A stretch of DNA of 64,000 nt from JACVRW01 sp963734365. GTDB taxonomy: Bacteria; Actinomycetota; Thermoleophilia; Solirubrobacterales; Thermoleophilaceae. The notes beneath the pieces are model-generated. The model saw only the letters and a program-made list of their open reading frames with translations. It searched no databases and had not been told where the DNA came from. Shown here piece by piece: positions 45,729 through 53,799 of this stretch (its first letter is position 1; each line of letters opens with the position of its first letter). The stretch lies in NCBI GenBank assembly GCA_963734365.1, contig CAVTGV010000002.1:186001-250000 (forward strand), read 5' to 3'. The position numbers were made by a program, and so were the translations under genes.

Positions 45729-46660
45729 TAGTCGACCGCCGCGGCCTCGGCGCGCGGGCCGGCGCCGCCCAGCGCCTCGGCCGCCTTGGCGGTGACCACG
45801 TGGTAGAGGATCAGCAGCTGAACGATCGCCAGCGACTCGGAGCGGTGCAGATCGGTGCCGATCGTGAACTCACCCAGGCGCTCGGAGCGCAGGTGCGAGG
45901 CGAAGTGGAGCTGTTGCCAGATCGTCTCCTCGATCTCGGCGGCCTGCTCGCGGTCGATGTGTCCCGCCACGTACAGGCGGCGCTCGGCATCGCCCTCGTC
46001 GATCCTGATGCCGCGGTCGCCGCCCTCGGTGATCGGCGACAGATCGGGGTGGGGCAGCGAGTCCCGCAGGAGCAGCTCTGCGTCGAGCGCATGGGGGTCG
46101 CCGCCGTCGCCCTCGCTGAAGGACACCACCATGTCGGCGTGACGCTCCTGTGGGCGGATGAACTGCGCCGAGTCGGGCTCGCGGCGGTCGAGCTCGGCCA
46201 GCACCTGGTCGGTTGTGTAGCCGCGCCGTGAGCAGTCGCGCTGGACCTTCCACTTGCGACGGAGCTCCTCCGGCGGAGCCAGGTAGATGCGCACGTCGTA
46301 GCACTCGCGCATGGGCTCGGTGTGGTAGCCGAGCAGCCCCTCGACCACGGTGAAGGGCTTGGGGCTCACGTACACCGGCGGGCCGAAGCTCCCGTCGGCG
46401 TGAACGTAGACCGGCTTGAGGATCGGCTCCCCGTCGCGTATGAGGCTCAGGTGCTGGGAGACGATGTCCAGGTAGTTGCAGTCCGGATGCAGCGGCGTGA
46501 TGCCGCGGTCGGCGCGCTGCCTGCGGTCGTAGCGGTGGTAGTCGTCGGTGGCCACGGCCGTGACCATTTCCTCGCCCAGGATGCCCACCAGGCCGCGGGT
46601 GATCGTCGTCTTGCCCGCGCCCGAGTCGCCGACCACGCCGAGGAGGATCGGGCGGGTCAT
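45728..46660 (-). CDS. prkA: Phosphoribulokinase, first copy of a tandem pair
   Basis: A 310-residue phosphoribulokinase with Walker A GVVGDSGAGKTT, ATDDYHRYDRRQR and the WKVQRDCSRRGYTTDQVLAELDRRE region. It makes the CO2 acceptor RuBP for the RuBisCO encoded upstream. It is translationally coupled to cbbX (4-base overlap ATGA) and to the second PRK (1-base overlap). Why two similar kinases are kept side by side is unclear: dosage, different allosteric control, or a hetero-oligomer are possible. The N-terminal half is most conserved, and the region from about residue 180 onward is more divergent. Confidence 0.92.
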   Translation of the reverse strand: MTRPILLGVVGDSGAGKTTITRGLVGILGEEMVTAVATDDYHRYDRRQRADRGITPLHPDCNYLDIVSQHLSLIRDGEPILKPVYVHADGSFGPPVYVSPKPFTVVEGLLGYHTEPMRECYDVRIYLAPPEELRRKWKVQRDCSRRGYTTDQVLAELDRREPDSAQFIRPQERHADMVVSFSEGDGGDPHALDAELLLRDSLPHPDLSPITEGGDRGIRIDEGDAERRLYVAGHIDREQAAEIEETIWQQLHFASHLRSERLGEFTIGTDLHRSESLAIVQLLILYHVVTAKAAEALGGAGPRAEAAAVD

Positions 46661-47703
46661 GCCACCGGCGCTCGCTCTTCGGTGTCCGTGAACACGGAGC
46701 TCCGGCGGATGTCCTCGGGCTCGAGCGTGATCAGGTCCGTCCTCGTGAGCTTGGCGGCCGAGTCGAACAGCCGGGTGGCCTGGCGCATCCGCGCGCGCTC
46801 GATGGCGTTGCGGATGCTGCGCCCGTGCGCGAAGCGAGGCCGCTCGAGCCGGCGCTCGATGTAGTCGCGCAGCGCATCGCCGGCCGCGTCGCTCAGCTCG
46901 TAGCCCTGCCGGTCGACCATCAGCGCGGCGATCTGCGTGAGCTCGTCGACGTCGTAGTCCGGGAACTCGACGTGGTGGGCCACCCGCGACCCCATGCCCG
47001 GATTGGCCTGGAAGAAGGCCTCCATCGGCTCCTTGTAGCCCGCCATCACCACCACGAGGTCCTGCCGATGCGACTCCATCACCTGGAGCAGCACCTCGAT
47101 CGCCTCCTGCCCGTAGTCGCGCTCGTTCTCGGGCCGGTGCAGGTAGTAGGCCTCGTCGATGAAGAGGATCCCGCCCAGCGCGCGCTTGACCACGTCCTTG
47201 GTCTTGGGCGCGGTGTGGCCCACGTACTGGCCCACCAGGTCGTCGCGGGTGACCGAGATCAGGTGGCCCTTTTCGACATAGCCGAGCCGGTGCAGGATGT
47301 CGGCCATGCGCAACGCCACCGTCGTCTTGCCGGTGCCCGGGCTACCGGTGAAGCTCATGTGCAGTGTCGGGCGCTGGGAGCTCAGGTCCATCTCCTCGCG
47401 CAGCCGGTCGATCGCCAGCAGGGCGGCGATCTCCCGGATGCGCTGCTTGACGGGGTCGAGCGCCACCAAGTCGCGGTCGAGCTGCTCCAGCACCTCCTGG
47501 ACGCCCGACTGGCGCACCACCGCCTGAACGTCGGCCTCGCCGTCCGTGACTACGGCCGAGAAGTCCACGGAGTCGAGCGCCGAGCCGGCCCGCGCACCCT
47601 TGGCCGGGCGCACCACGGTGCCGCCGAACTCGTCCGAGAAGGCCGGCGACCCGCGGTCGCCGTCCAGGGGCCGGCCCGTGGTGTCGAGACCGCGAGCGGT
47701 CAC
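46657..47703 (-). CDS. cbbX: Red-type RuBisCO activase CbbX
   Basis: A 348-residue AAA+ protein. A 60-70-residue N-terminal extension precedes the AAA domain, with Walker A SFTGSPGTGKTTVALRMADIL, Walker B GGILFIDEAYYL, and the arginine-finger and sensor regions (NPGMGSRVAHHVEFPDYD). CbbX hexamers pull on the C-terminal tail of red-type RuBisCO large subunits to release inhibitory sugar phosphates. The large subunit here keeps that tail. GTG 47703 overlaps the rbcS stop by 4 bases, and the gene overlaps prkA by 4 bases. Confidence 0.95.
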   Translation of the reverse strand: MTARGLDTTGRPLDGDRGSPAFSDEFGGTVVRPAKGARAGSALDSVDFSAVVTDGEADVQAVVRQSGVQEVLEQLDRDLVALDPVKQRIREIAALLAIDRLREEMDLSSQRPTLHMSFTGSPGTGKTTVALRMADILHRLGYVEKGHLISVTRDDLVGQYVGHTAPKTKDVVKRALGGILFIDEAYYLHRPENERDYGQEAIEVLLQVMESHRQDLVVVMAGYKEPMEAFFQANPGMGSRVAHHVEFPDYDVDELTQIAALMVDRQGYELSDAAGDALRDYIERRLERPRFAHGRSIRNAIERARMRQATRLFDSAAKLTRTDLITLEPEDIRRSSVFTDTEERAPVA

Positions 47704-48161
47704 GACCGGTCGGACGACGTGGCGAGGTCGTCCTCGTTGCCGTAGCGGCGACCGGGCGGCTGCTCCTGCGCGTAGGGGTGCAGCGTGTAGCGCATCTGGC
47801 GATCCGCCTTGTCCTGGCGCTCCAGGCGAAACCCGGGCTCCTGCTGCGGGCGGTTGACGATGAAGCTGAGCGCCGACGTCTGACGTCCCAGTGAGCTGTC
47901 GTAGGCCACGACCTTGATGTAGTGGTTGGGGTAGGCCTCTCGACAGGAGTTCACGTCACGCAGGGCCACGTCGGCCTCGTCCGGCTCGAGGTCGAACTCC
48001 GGTTGACGCCACATGTCCCAGAAGCTGTTGCGGGGATGCGGATCGTCGGTGTACTCGACCATGATGGCCCAGCCCTGTGCCAGCGCGTAGGCGATCTGCG
48101 CCTCGATCTCGTCGTCGCTGAGATCGGGCAAGAACGAGAAGGTGCCCTGGGTGATCCTCAT
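47700..48161 (-). CDS. rbcS: RuBisCO small subunit, red type
   Basis: A 153-residue small subunit starting MRITQGTFSFLPDLSDDEIEAQ. It has WDMWRQPEFDL, CREAYPNHYIKVVAYDSS and SFIVNRPQQEPGFRLERQ, the pattern of red-type (form IC/ID-like) small subunits. It extends beyond the core with a C-terminal tail of about 40 residues, as expected for red-type enzymes, where this extension lines the central channel. ATG 48161 overlaps the rbcL stop by 4 bases. It assembles with RbcL as an L8S8 enzyme. Confidence 0.95.
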   Translation of the reverse strand: MRITQGTFSFLPDLSDDEIEAQIAYALAQGWAIMVEYTDDPHPRNSFWDMWRQPEFDLEPDEADVALRDVNSCREAYPNHYIKVVAYDSSLGRQTSALSFIVNRPQQEPGFRLERQDKADRQMRYTLHPYAQEQPPGRRYGNEDDLATSSDRS

Positions 48162-49612
48162 CGGCTCGGCGTCGCCATCGCGACGGTGTCGGGGGTGTCG
48201 GTCGACTCGAAGTCGAAGGTGATGTCCTTCCACACCTCGAGGGCGGCGTCCAGCTCGGGGCAGCCGCGTGCTGCCTCGCTGAGGATGTCGGGGCCCTCCG
48301 AGTAGTAGTCCCTGCCCTCGTTGCGCGCCTTGATGATGGTCTCCACGGCCACCCGGTTGGCGGTGGCGCCGGCCGCGATGCCCATCGGATGGCCGATCGT
48401 GCCGCCGCCGAACTGGAGGACCACGTCCTCGCCCAGGTAGTGCAGCAGCTGGTGCATCTGGCCGGCGTGGATGCCGCCCGAGGCCACCGGCATCACCGGA
48501 GCCAGCGACGCCCAGTCCTGATCGAAGTAGAGCCCCGTCTCGGGGTTGGTCTTGTTGAAACGCTGGCGGCAGACGTCGTAGTAGCCCTTGATCATCGACG
48601 GGTCGCCCTCCAGCTTTCCCACCACGGTCCCGGCGTGGATGTGGTCCACGCCGATCATCCGGCACCACTTGGCGATCACCCGGAAGCTGACCCCGTGGGT
48701 CTTCTGGCGGGTGTAGGTGCCGTGTCCGGCGCGATGCAGGTGCAGGATCATCCCGTTGGCACGGGCCCACTTCGACATCGACTGCATCGCCGTGTAGCCG
48801 ATCGTGAGGTCCATCATGATGATGACGCTGCCGATCTCCTTCGCGAACTCGGCCCGCTCGTACATGTCCTCCATCGTGGCGGCCGTGACGTTCATGTAGT
48901 GGCCCTTGACCTCGCCGGTCATGGCCGACGCCCGGTTCACGGCCTCGATCGCGTGGAGGTAGCGGTCGCGCCAGCGCATGAAGGGCTGCGAGTTGATGTT
49001 CTCGTCGTCCTTGGTGAAGTCGAGGCCGCCGCGCAGCGCCTCGTAGACCACGCGGCCGTAGTTCTTGGCCGACAGCCCCAGCTTGGGCTTGGTGGTGGCG
49101 CCGAGCAGCGGGCGCCCGAACTTGTCCAGGTACTCGCGCTCCATCACGATTCCGTGCGGCGGACCCTGGAAGGTCTTGAGGTAGTGCGGCGGGATGCGCA
49201 TGTCCTCCAGGCGCAGCGCCCTGAGCGCCTTGAAGCCGAACACGTTGCCGATGATCGACGAGGTGAGGTTCGCGATCGAGCCCTCCTCGAAGAGATCGAG
49301 GTCGTAGGCGATCTTGGCGATGTACTGCCCCGGCGTGCCCGGCACCTCTTCACAGGAGTAGGCCTTGGCTTGGTAGTGCTCGTGAGGAGTGAGGCGGTCG
49401 GTCCAGACCACGGTCCAGGTGGCGGTGGAGGACTCACCGGCCACCGCCGCGGCGGCCTCGATCGGATCCACGCCGTCCTGAGGGGTGATCCGAAACGCGC
49501 ACAGGATGTCCGTGTCCTTGGGCTCGTAGTCGGCGTCCCAGTAGCCCATCTCGGCGTACGGGGTCACACCGGCGGCCCAGCGTTCCTTCTTGGTTGCGTC
49601 GGTTGCGGTCAC
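48158..49612 (-). CDS. rbcL: RuBisCO large subunit, red-type form I
   Basis: A 484-residue large subunit. All active-site residues are present: Lys175 and Lys177 (TTKPKLG), carbamylated Lys201 with Asp203/Glu204 (GGLDFTKDDEN), HLHRAGHGTYTRQK, and loop 6 Lys333 (HAGTVVGKLEGDP). Red-type features are GEVKGHYMNVTAATMEDM and the C-terminal TFDFESTDTPDTV tail recognised by CbbX. Together with a linked group 1h hydrogenase this matches what has been called form IE in desert-soil Actinobacteria (inference). GTG 49612 is the predicted transcription start as well, since -10 TACGTT ends 6 bases upstream. Confidence 0.96.
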   Translation of the reverse strand: MTATDATKKERWAAGVTPYAEMGYWDADYEPKDTDILCAFRITPQDGVDPIEAAAAVAGESSTATWTVVWTDRLTPHEHYQAKAYSCEEVPGTPGQYIAKIAYDLDLFEEGSIANLTSSIIGNVFGFKALRALRLEDMRIPPHYLKTFQGPPHGIVMEREYLDKFGRPLLGATTKPKLGLSAKNYGRVVYEALRGGLDFTKDDENINSQPFMRWRDRYLHAIEAVNRASAMTGEVKGHYMNVTAATMEDMYERAEFAKEIGSVIIMMDLTIGYTAMQSMSKWARANGMILHLHRAGHGTYTRQKTHGVSFRVIAKWCRMIGVDHIHAGTVVGKLEGDPSMIKGYYDVCRQRFNKTNPETGLYFDQDWASLAPVMPVASGGIHAGQMHQLLHYLGEDVVLQFGGGTIGHPMGIAAGATANRVAVETIIKARNEGRDYYSEGPDILSEAARGCPELDAALEVWKDITFDFESTDTPDTVAMATPSR

Positions 49613-49618
49613 CTCTGC

Positions 49619-49676
49619 AACGTACGCTCTAACTCAGAAACTTCAAGTAAAGGATTGGGCAGTTTGCTTAGAGCAA
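49619..49676 (-). promoter_or_regulatory. rbcL promoter with LysR/CbbR-type operator near -58
   Basis: On the minus strand, -35 TTGAAG (49646-49641) and -10 TACGTT (49624-49619) are 16 bases apart. The -10 ends 6 bases before the rbcL GTG at 49612, so transcription probably starts at the start codon. TTGCTTAGAGCAA (49664-49676) is a perfect inverted repeat with the LysR T-N11-A pattern, centred about 58 bases upstream of the start, where LysR activators normally bind. This short region is also much AT-richer than its surroundings. Confidence 0.7.
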
Positions 49677-49708
49677 TATCTATTGATGCCCGCGACCCGC
49701 CAGGCCCG

Positions 49709-50047
49709 CTAGGGACCGAAGCTGGAGTTGATCCTGCGCCTCAGCGCCCGGGCACGGTCGGTGCCGCGCCGGCCGCGCCAGGGGTGGGGGCCCTTCGCCC
49801 ACGGGTGCCAGCCGAGCGTCCCGTATTGCTCGCGCAGAGCCGCCTTCAGGTCGCCGCGGTGCTTCGCGCACGAATAGCGGGTGGCGCCGTAGATCCCGCG
49901 GCCGTGCCAGACCAGCCAGCGGTCCGGCTCCACGTCCACGTACTCGCCGTGGCGGAGATCCAGGAGCTGGCGCTCGAGGTTGGCCTGAGTCTCGCGGCCG
50001 GGCCGGCAGCCGCAGAACTCGCAGCGGAAGACGATGGCCACGGGCAC
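49709..50047 (-). CDS. Small Cys-containing protein, possible metal-binding
   Basis: A 112-residue basic protein. The N-terminal CEFCGCRPG and a later YSCAKHRGD could bind zinc or another metal. The C-terminal third is rich in Arg, Trp and His (GWHPWAKGPHPWRGRRG). GTG 50047 is the start. It follows the Crp/Fnr-family gene by 38 bases on the same strand and precedes the rbcL promoter, so it may be co-transcribed with the regulator. I do not recognise the family, and no function is assigned. Confidence 0.65.
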   Translation of the reverse strand: MPVAIVFRCEFCGCRPGRETQANLERQLLDLRHGEYVDVEPDRWLVWHGRGIYGATRYSCAKHRGDLKAALREQYGTLGWHPWAKGPHPWRGRRGTDRARALRRRINSSFGP

Positions 50048-50085
50048 ACGCTCAAGCTACTCCACGGCCCGCCGTGGCGGCCGTG

Positions 50086-50877
50086 CTACCCGGATGCGGC
50101 GCGAGGGTCCCAGTGGATCTCCGCGAGCTCGCCGGGCGGCGATCCGCGCAGCAGCCACGTCTGGTCGGCGCGGCGTACCAGCAGACCGCTCTCGTCGATC
50201 CTGCGCAGCGCGGTGGTCACCGACGCGCGCCGGCAGCCCACGAGCTGTCCCAGCAGCTCGTGCGACATCCGCAGCCGGATGCTGATCCCGTCCGGGGTCA
50301 CGTGGCCCCATCGCTCCGCCAGGTGCCAGAAGAGAACCAGCAGTCGCGTCTCGACCGGGGACAGCTGGAGCAGCGCCTGGTGGATCGACATCCTCAGAGT
50401 TCGCCTCACCGCCCGCTCGAGCAGCGACCGCATCACCTGCGGCCAGGCGGCGAGCGAGCGCGCCAGCCCCTCGTCGAGGATCGCGAGCTGCACCGGGGCG
50501 ATCACGTGCCACACCACGTGGTAGCGCAGGAGCCCGCCTTCGCGATCGGGGACCCACGGCTGAAGCACGTCGCCCTCGCCCAGCAGCTCCGTGCAGGTCG
50601 AGCCCGCGAGCATCACGTCACGCCCGAGCACTCCCTCCAGCATCAGGAACCCGAGCCGGCTCCGATCGCTGTCCTCGTGGGGAACCTCCCAGCGTCCGCA
50701 TTCGAGCGACCGCACGCGAGCCACGAGCTCGACCCGAGCCCGCCGGATCTCCTCCGCGGGGACTCTCAGACCCAGCTCCGGGTCGACCTCGAGCAGGCGA
50801 ACCGACTCTCCCGGCGCTCCGGCGGATCGCTCTAAGCCAGTGGATCCCGGTTCCTGCCTGCGCTCCTCAGCGGCCAT
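50086..50877 (-). CDS. Crp/Fnr-family transcriptional regulator
   Basis: A 263-residue regulator. The N-terminal sensor domain is a divergent cNMP-type beta-roll (LLGEGDVLQPW) that lacks obvious cyclic-nucleotide or cysteine cluster motifs. The long dimerisation helix leads into a C-terminal Crp-type winged helix (GISIRLRMSHELLGQLVGCRRASVTTALRRIDESGLL). It lies between the RuBisCO and hydrogenase operons and is divergent from hypC. Two abutting GTTG-N5-CAAC sites (50924-50949) lie in the shared promoter region, overlapping its own predicted -35. It is a likely activator of the hydrogenase operon and repressor of itself. Confidence 0.88.
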   Translation of the reverse strand: MAAEERRQEPGSTGLERSAGAPGESVRLLEVDPELGLRVPAEEIRRARVELVARVRSLECGRWEVPHEDSDRSRLGFLMLEGVLGRDVMLAGSTCTELLGEGDVLQPWVPDREGGLLRYHVVWHVIAPVQLAILDEGLARSLAAWPQVMRSLLERAVRRTLRMSIHQALLQLSPVETRLLVLFWHLAERWGHVTPDGISIRLRMSHELLGQLVGCRRASVTTALRRIDESGLLVRRADQTWLLRGSPPGELAEIHWDPRAASG

Positions 50878-50907
50878 AGACAGACCGTCCTCTCTCCACG
50901 CCGCGCG

Positions 50908-50987
50908 AGCATACCGTGGTGGTGTTGAAAAGCAACGTTGCACCGCAACACCTCTGCTTTGCGACCGGAACCCGCCGGACGTAGGGT
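50908..50987. promoter_or_regulatory. Divergent hyp-hydrogenase/Crp-Fnr promoter region with tandem operators
   Basis: Plus strand: -35 TTGCGA (50959-50964) and -10 TAGGGT (50982-50987), spacing 17, lead to a start near 50994 and hypC at 51019. Minus strand: -35-like TTGCTT (50935-50930) and -10 TATGCT (50913-50908), spacing 16, serve the regulator. GTTGAAAAGCAAC (50924-50936) and GTTGCACCGCAAC (50937-50949) abut exactly. They sit at about -64 and -51 of the hyp start, a typical activator position, and over the regulator's -35. Confidence 0.7.
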
Positions 50988-51018
50988 CGCCTCGCGAGCC
51001 AGCAGGGGAGGAGACCGT

Positions 51019-51297
51019 ATGTGCCTGGCTATCCCTGGCCAGATCGTGGAGGTCGTCGACAGCGAGAACCGACTCGCGAAGGTTGACGTCGCCGGCGTGC
51101 AGCGCACGATCAACATCGGCCTGCTCGACGATGACGGCACCGGCGTCGACTCCGGCGACTGGGTGCTCATCCACGTGGGGTTCGCGATGTCGCGCGTGGA
51201 CGAGGAAGAGGCGATCGCCACCCGCAGGCAGCTCGAGCGGATGGGCGAGGACTACGAGACCGAGCTCGAGGAGCTCAAGGCGAGCGTGATCGAATGA
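51019..51297 (+). CDS. hypC: Hydrogenase maturation factor HypC
   Basis: A 92-residue HypC chaperone with the invariant N-terminal MCLAIPGQ (Cys2 binds the Fe(CN)2CO precursor). DWVLIHVGFAMSRVDEEEA follows. With HypD it carries the iron-diatomic ligand unit to the hydrogenase large subunit. ATG 51019 follows GGGGAGGAG and is the first gene of the long hyp-hydrogenase operon. It overlaps the next gene by 4 bases. Confidence 0.95.
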   Translation: MCLAIPGQIVEVVDSENRLAKVDVAGVQRTINIGLLDDDGTGVDSGDWVLIHVGFAMSRVDEEEAIATRRQLERMGEDYETELEELKASVIE

Positions 51298-51575
51298 GTG
51301 ACCACCCGTCCTTGCGGAGGAGCGCAGGCCGAGCGTCGGTCGGCCGAGCACCGGAGCACCCGTCTCCGGAGCCCGATCATTCCCACTGCATCACCTGCTC
51401 CGACGAGGGCATCCCGATGCAGGTGGAGCAGATCGACGAGGCCGGCGGCCTCGCTCTCTGCGCGGCCGAGGACGGCTCGAAGAGCACGGTCGAGATCGCG
51501 CTCGTGGAACCCGTGGCCCCCGGCGACCGGCTGCTGGTGCACGCCGGAGTGGCGCTGGTGGGACTCGAGGCATGA
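51294..51575 (+). CDS. HypC-like protein with HCxxC instead of the N-terminal Cys
   Basis: A 93-residue protein. A 30-residue disordered N-terminus is followed by a HypC-like beta-barrel (GIPMQVEQIDEAGGLALCAAE, then DRLLVHAGVALVGLEA). The usual start MC is replaced by an internal HCITC motif. It overlaps hypC and hypD by 4 bases each, so it is made together with them. It may be a dedicated iron-site chaperone or adaptor for the hydrogenase encoded downstream. The HypC relationship is visible in the C-terminal half only. Confidence 0.75.
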   Translation: MSDHPSLRRSAGRASVGRAPEHPSPEPDHSHCITCSDEGIPMQVEQIDEAGGLALCAAEDGSKSTVEIALVEPVAPGDRLLVHAGVALVGLEA

Positions 51576-52687
51576 AGTACGTCGACGAGTTCCGCGATCC
51601 GGAGCTGGGGCGTGTGCTCGCGACCGAGATCCTCGCCGCAGTGGAGCCCGGCCGCCACTACAAGTTCATGGAGGTCTGCGGCGGCCACACGCACTCGATC
51701 TACAAGTACGGCGTCGACGACCTGCTGCCCGCCAACGTCGAGCTCGTGCACGGGCCGGGCTGCCCGGTGTGCGTGATCCCGATGGGGCGCGTGGACGACG
51801 GCATCGCCATCGCCCGCGAGCCGCAGGTGATCTTCACCTGCTTCGGCGACATGATGCGGGTGCCCGGCTCGGAGGGCAGCCTGCTGCAGGCCAAGGCCGA
51901 GGGCGCGGACATCCGGATGGTCTACTCGCCGCTCGACGCCCTGCGGATCGCCAAGGAGAACCCGGACCGCGAGGTGGTCTTCTTCGCGATCGGTTTCGAG
52001 ACCACGGCGCCCTCCACCGCCCTCACGCTCAAGCGCGCTAAGGCCGAGGGCATAAACAACTTCTCGTGCATGTGCAGCCACGTGACGATCGTGCCGCCGC
52101 TGCGCGCGCTGCTCGACTCACCCGATCTGCGTCTCGACGGCTTCGTCGGCCCCGGTCATGTGTCGACCGTGGTCGGCGCGCGGCCCTTCGAGTTCATCCC
52201 CGCCGACTACGGCAAGCCGATCGTCGTCGCCGGCTTCGAGCCGCTCGACATCCTGCAGGCGATCCGCATGATCCTCGCGCAGCTGGCGGAGGGGCGCTGC
52301 GAGGTCGAGAACCAGTACTCGCGAGTGGTGCCCGACGAGGGAAACCCGCGCGCGCTGCAGGTGATGTCCGAGGTGTTCGAGCTGCGTCCGCACTTCGAGT
52401 GGCGGGGGCTCGGCTTCATCTCGCAGAGCGGGCTCAAGCTCTCGGAGGCCTACGCCGACCTCGACGCCGAGCTGCGCTTCAGCGTGCCCGGCGTGCGCGT
52501 GGCCGATCCCAAGGCGTGTCAGTGCGGCGAGGTGCTCAAGGGCGTGATCAAGCCCTGGGAATGCAAGGTCTTCGGCACCGCCTGCACTCCCGAGCGGCCG
52601 ATCGGGACCTGCATGGTCTCGTCCGAGGGCGCCTGCGCGGCCTACTACAACTACGGGCGCTTCGCGCGGGAGCGGGAGGTCGTCTGA
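51572..52687 (+). CDS. hypD: Hydrogenase maturation protein HypD
   Basis: A 371-residue HypD, the scaffold on which Fe, CN and CO are assembled. Conserved pieces are FMEVCGGHTHSIYKYG, VHGPGCPVCVIPMG, and CMCSHVTIVPPLRAL. The C-terminal cysteines (KACQCGEVLKG, ECKVFGTACTPERPIGTCMVSSEGACAAYYNYGR) bind the [4Fe-4S] cluster. Length and motifs are complete. The hypE GTG follows directly after the stop codon. Confidence 0.96.
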   Translation: MKYVDEFRDPELGRVLATEILAAVEPGRHYKFMEVCGGHTHSIYKYGVDDLLPANVELVHGPGCPVCVIPMGRVDDGIAIAREPQVIFTCFGDMMRVPGSEGSLLQAKAEGADIRMVYSPLDALRIAKENPDREVVFFAIGFETTAPSTALTLKRAKAEGINNFSCMCSHVTIVPPLRALLDSPDLRLDGFVGPGHVSTVVGARPFEFIPADYGKPIVVAGFEPLDILQAIRMILAQLAEGRCEVENQYSRVVPDEGNPRALQVMSEVFELRPHFEWRGLGFISQSGLKLSEAYADLDAELRFSVPGVRVADPKACQCGEVLKGVIKPWECKVFGTACTPERPIGTCMVSSEGACAAYYNYGRFAREREVV

Positions 52688-53782
52688 GTGTCTGAGCGCC
52701 CGCCGGTGATGGACCGCGAGGAGCGCATCCTCGGCATCATCGAAACCGCTCGCGGCAAGCGCGCGAAGTTCCGCGACGACCGCATCAACATGTCCCACGG
52801 CGCCGGCGGCAAGGCCACCCAGAGCCTGATCGAGGGCCTGTTCGTCCCTGCTTTCGGCTCGGACACGCTGGCGGCAATGGGTGACGCCGGGGCCGTGGAG
52901 GTCGACGGGGTCGAGCTGGCGCTGACCACCGATTCCTTCGTGGTCAAGCCGTTGCGCTTCCCCGGTGGCTCGATCGGAGACCTGGCCGTCAACGGGACGG
53001 TCAACGACCTGGCCGTGTCGGGCGCACGTCCGCTCGCGCTCAGCCTGTCCCTCATCCTCGAGGAGGGCCTCGACGCTGACGAGCTCAAGGCCGAGGTGGA
53101 GGCGATCGCCGCTGCCGCGGAGGCCGCGGAGGTCCAGATCGTGGCCGGCGACACCAAGGTGGTGGAGCGGGGCGCCGCCGACGGCATGTACGTGTGCACG
53201 ACCGGCGTCGGCGTGCGGGACGCGCGCGCCCGCATGGCCACGGACGCGCTGCGGCCGGGCGACCGGATCCTGCTGTCCGGCACGATCGGCGAGCACGGCA
53301 CGGCGATCATGCTGGCCCGCGGCGAGTTCGAGCTCGACGCCGCGATCGAGTCCGACACGCGCTCGCTCTGGCCGGTCATGGACGCGCTCCTCGAAGAGGC
53401 AGGGCCGTCGCTGCGCTGTGCGCGCGACGCCACCCGGGGAGGCGTGGCCTCGGTGCTGAACGAGCTGGCACGCTCGTCGCACGTGGCGATGATCGCCCAC
53501 GAGGCGGCGGTGCCGATCGACCCGGCTGTGGCCGGGGCGTCCGAGATCTTGGGGATCGACCCTATGTACGTGGCCAACGAGGGCAAGCTCGTCGCCTTCG
53601 TGGCGCCAGAGGCCGCGGACGAGGCGCTGAGCGCGATGCGCTCGGTGCCCGGCTGCGAGCGCGCGGCGGAGATCGGTGAGGTGCGTACCGAGCCGCCGGG
53701 GATGGTGCTGGTGGAGACGAGCTTTGGCGGCAAGCGGGTGATGGACCAGCTGGTGGGGGATCCGCTCCCCCGGATCTGTTGA
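52688..53782 (+). CDS. hypE: Hydrogenase maturation protein HypE
   Basis: A 364-residue HypE of the PurM/ThiL-like ATP-binding fold, which dehydrates a C-terminal thiocarbamate to cyanide for the NiFe site. Motifs include NMSHGAGGKATQSLI, LALTTDSFVVKPL and VNDLAVSGARP. The C-terminus reads LPRIC, ending in the essential Cys that receives the carbamoyl group from HypF. Start GTG 52688 follows the hypD stop immediately. Confidence 0.96.
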   Translation: MSERPPVMDREERILGIIETARGKRAKFRDDRINMSHGAGGKATQSLIEGLFVPAFGSDTLAAMGDAGAVEVDGVELALTTDSFVVKPLRFPGGSIGDLAVNGTVNDLAVSGARPLALSLSLILEEGLDADELKAEVEAIAAAAEAAEVQIVAGDTKVVERGAADGMYVCTTGVGVRDARARMATDALRPGDRILLSGTIGEHGTAIMLARGEFELDAAIESDTRSLWPVMDALLEEAGPSLRCARDATRGGVASVLNELARSSHVAMIAHEAAVPIDPAVAGASEILGIDPMYVANEGKLVAFVAPEAADEALSAMRSVPGCERAAEIGEVRTEPPGMVLVETSFGGKRVMDQLVGDPLPRIC

Positions 53783-53799
53783 GCGAGGAAGGAGCGCCG

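Noticed and set aside
49664..49676. Same operator type as the GTTG-N5-CAAC pair at 50924-50949
   Set aside because: The rbcL repeat is TTGCT-N3-AGCAA, with different half-site bases and spacing; it fits LysR better than the Crp/Fnr sites.
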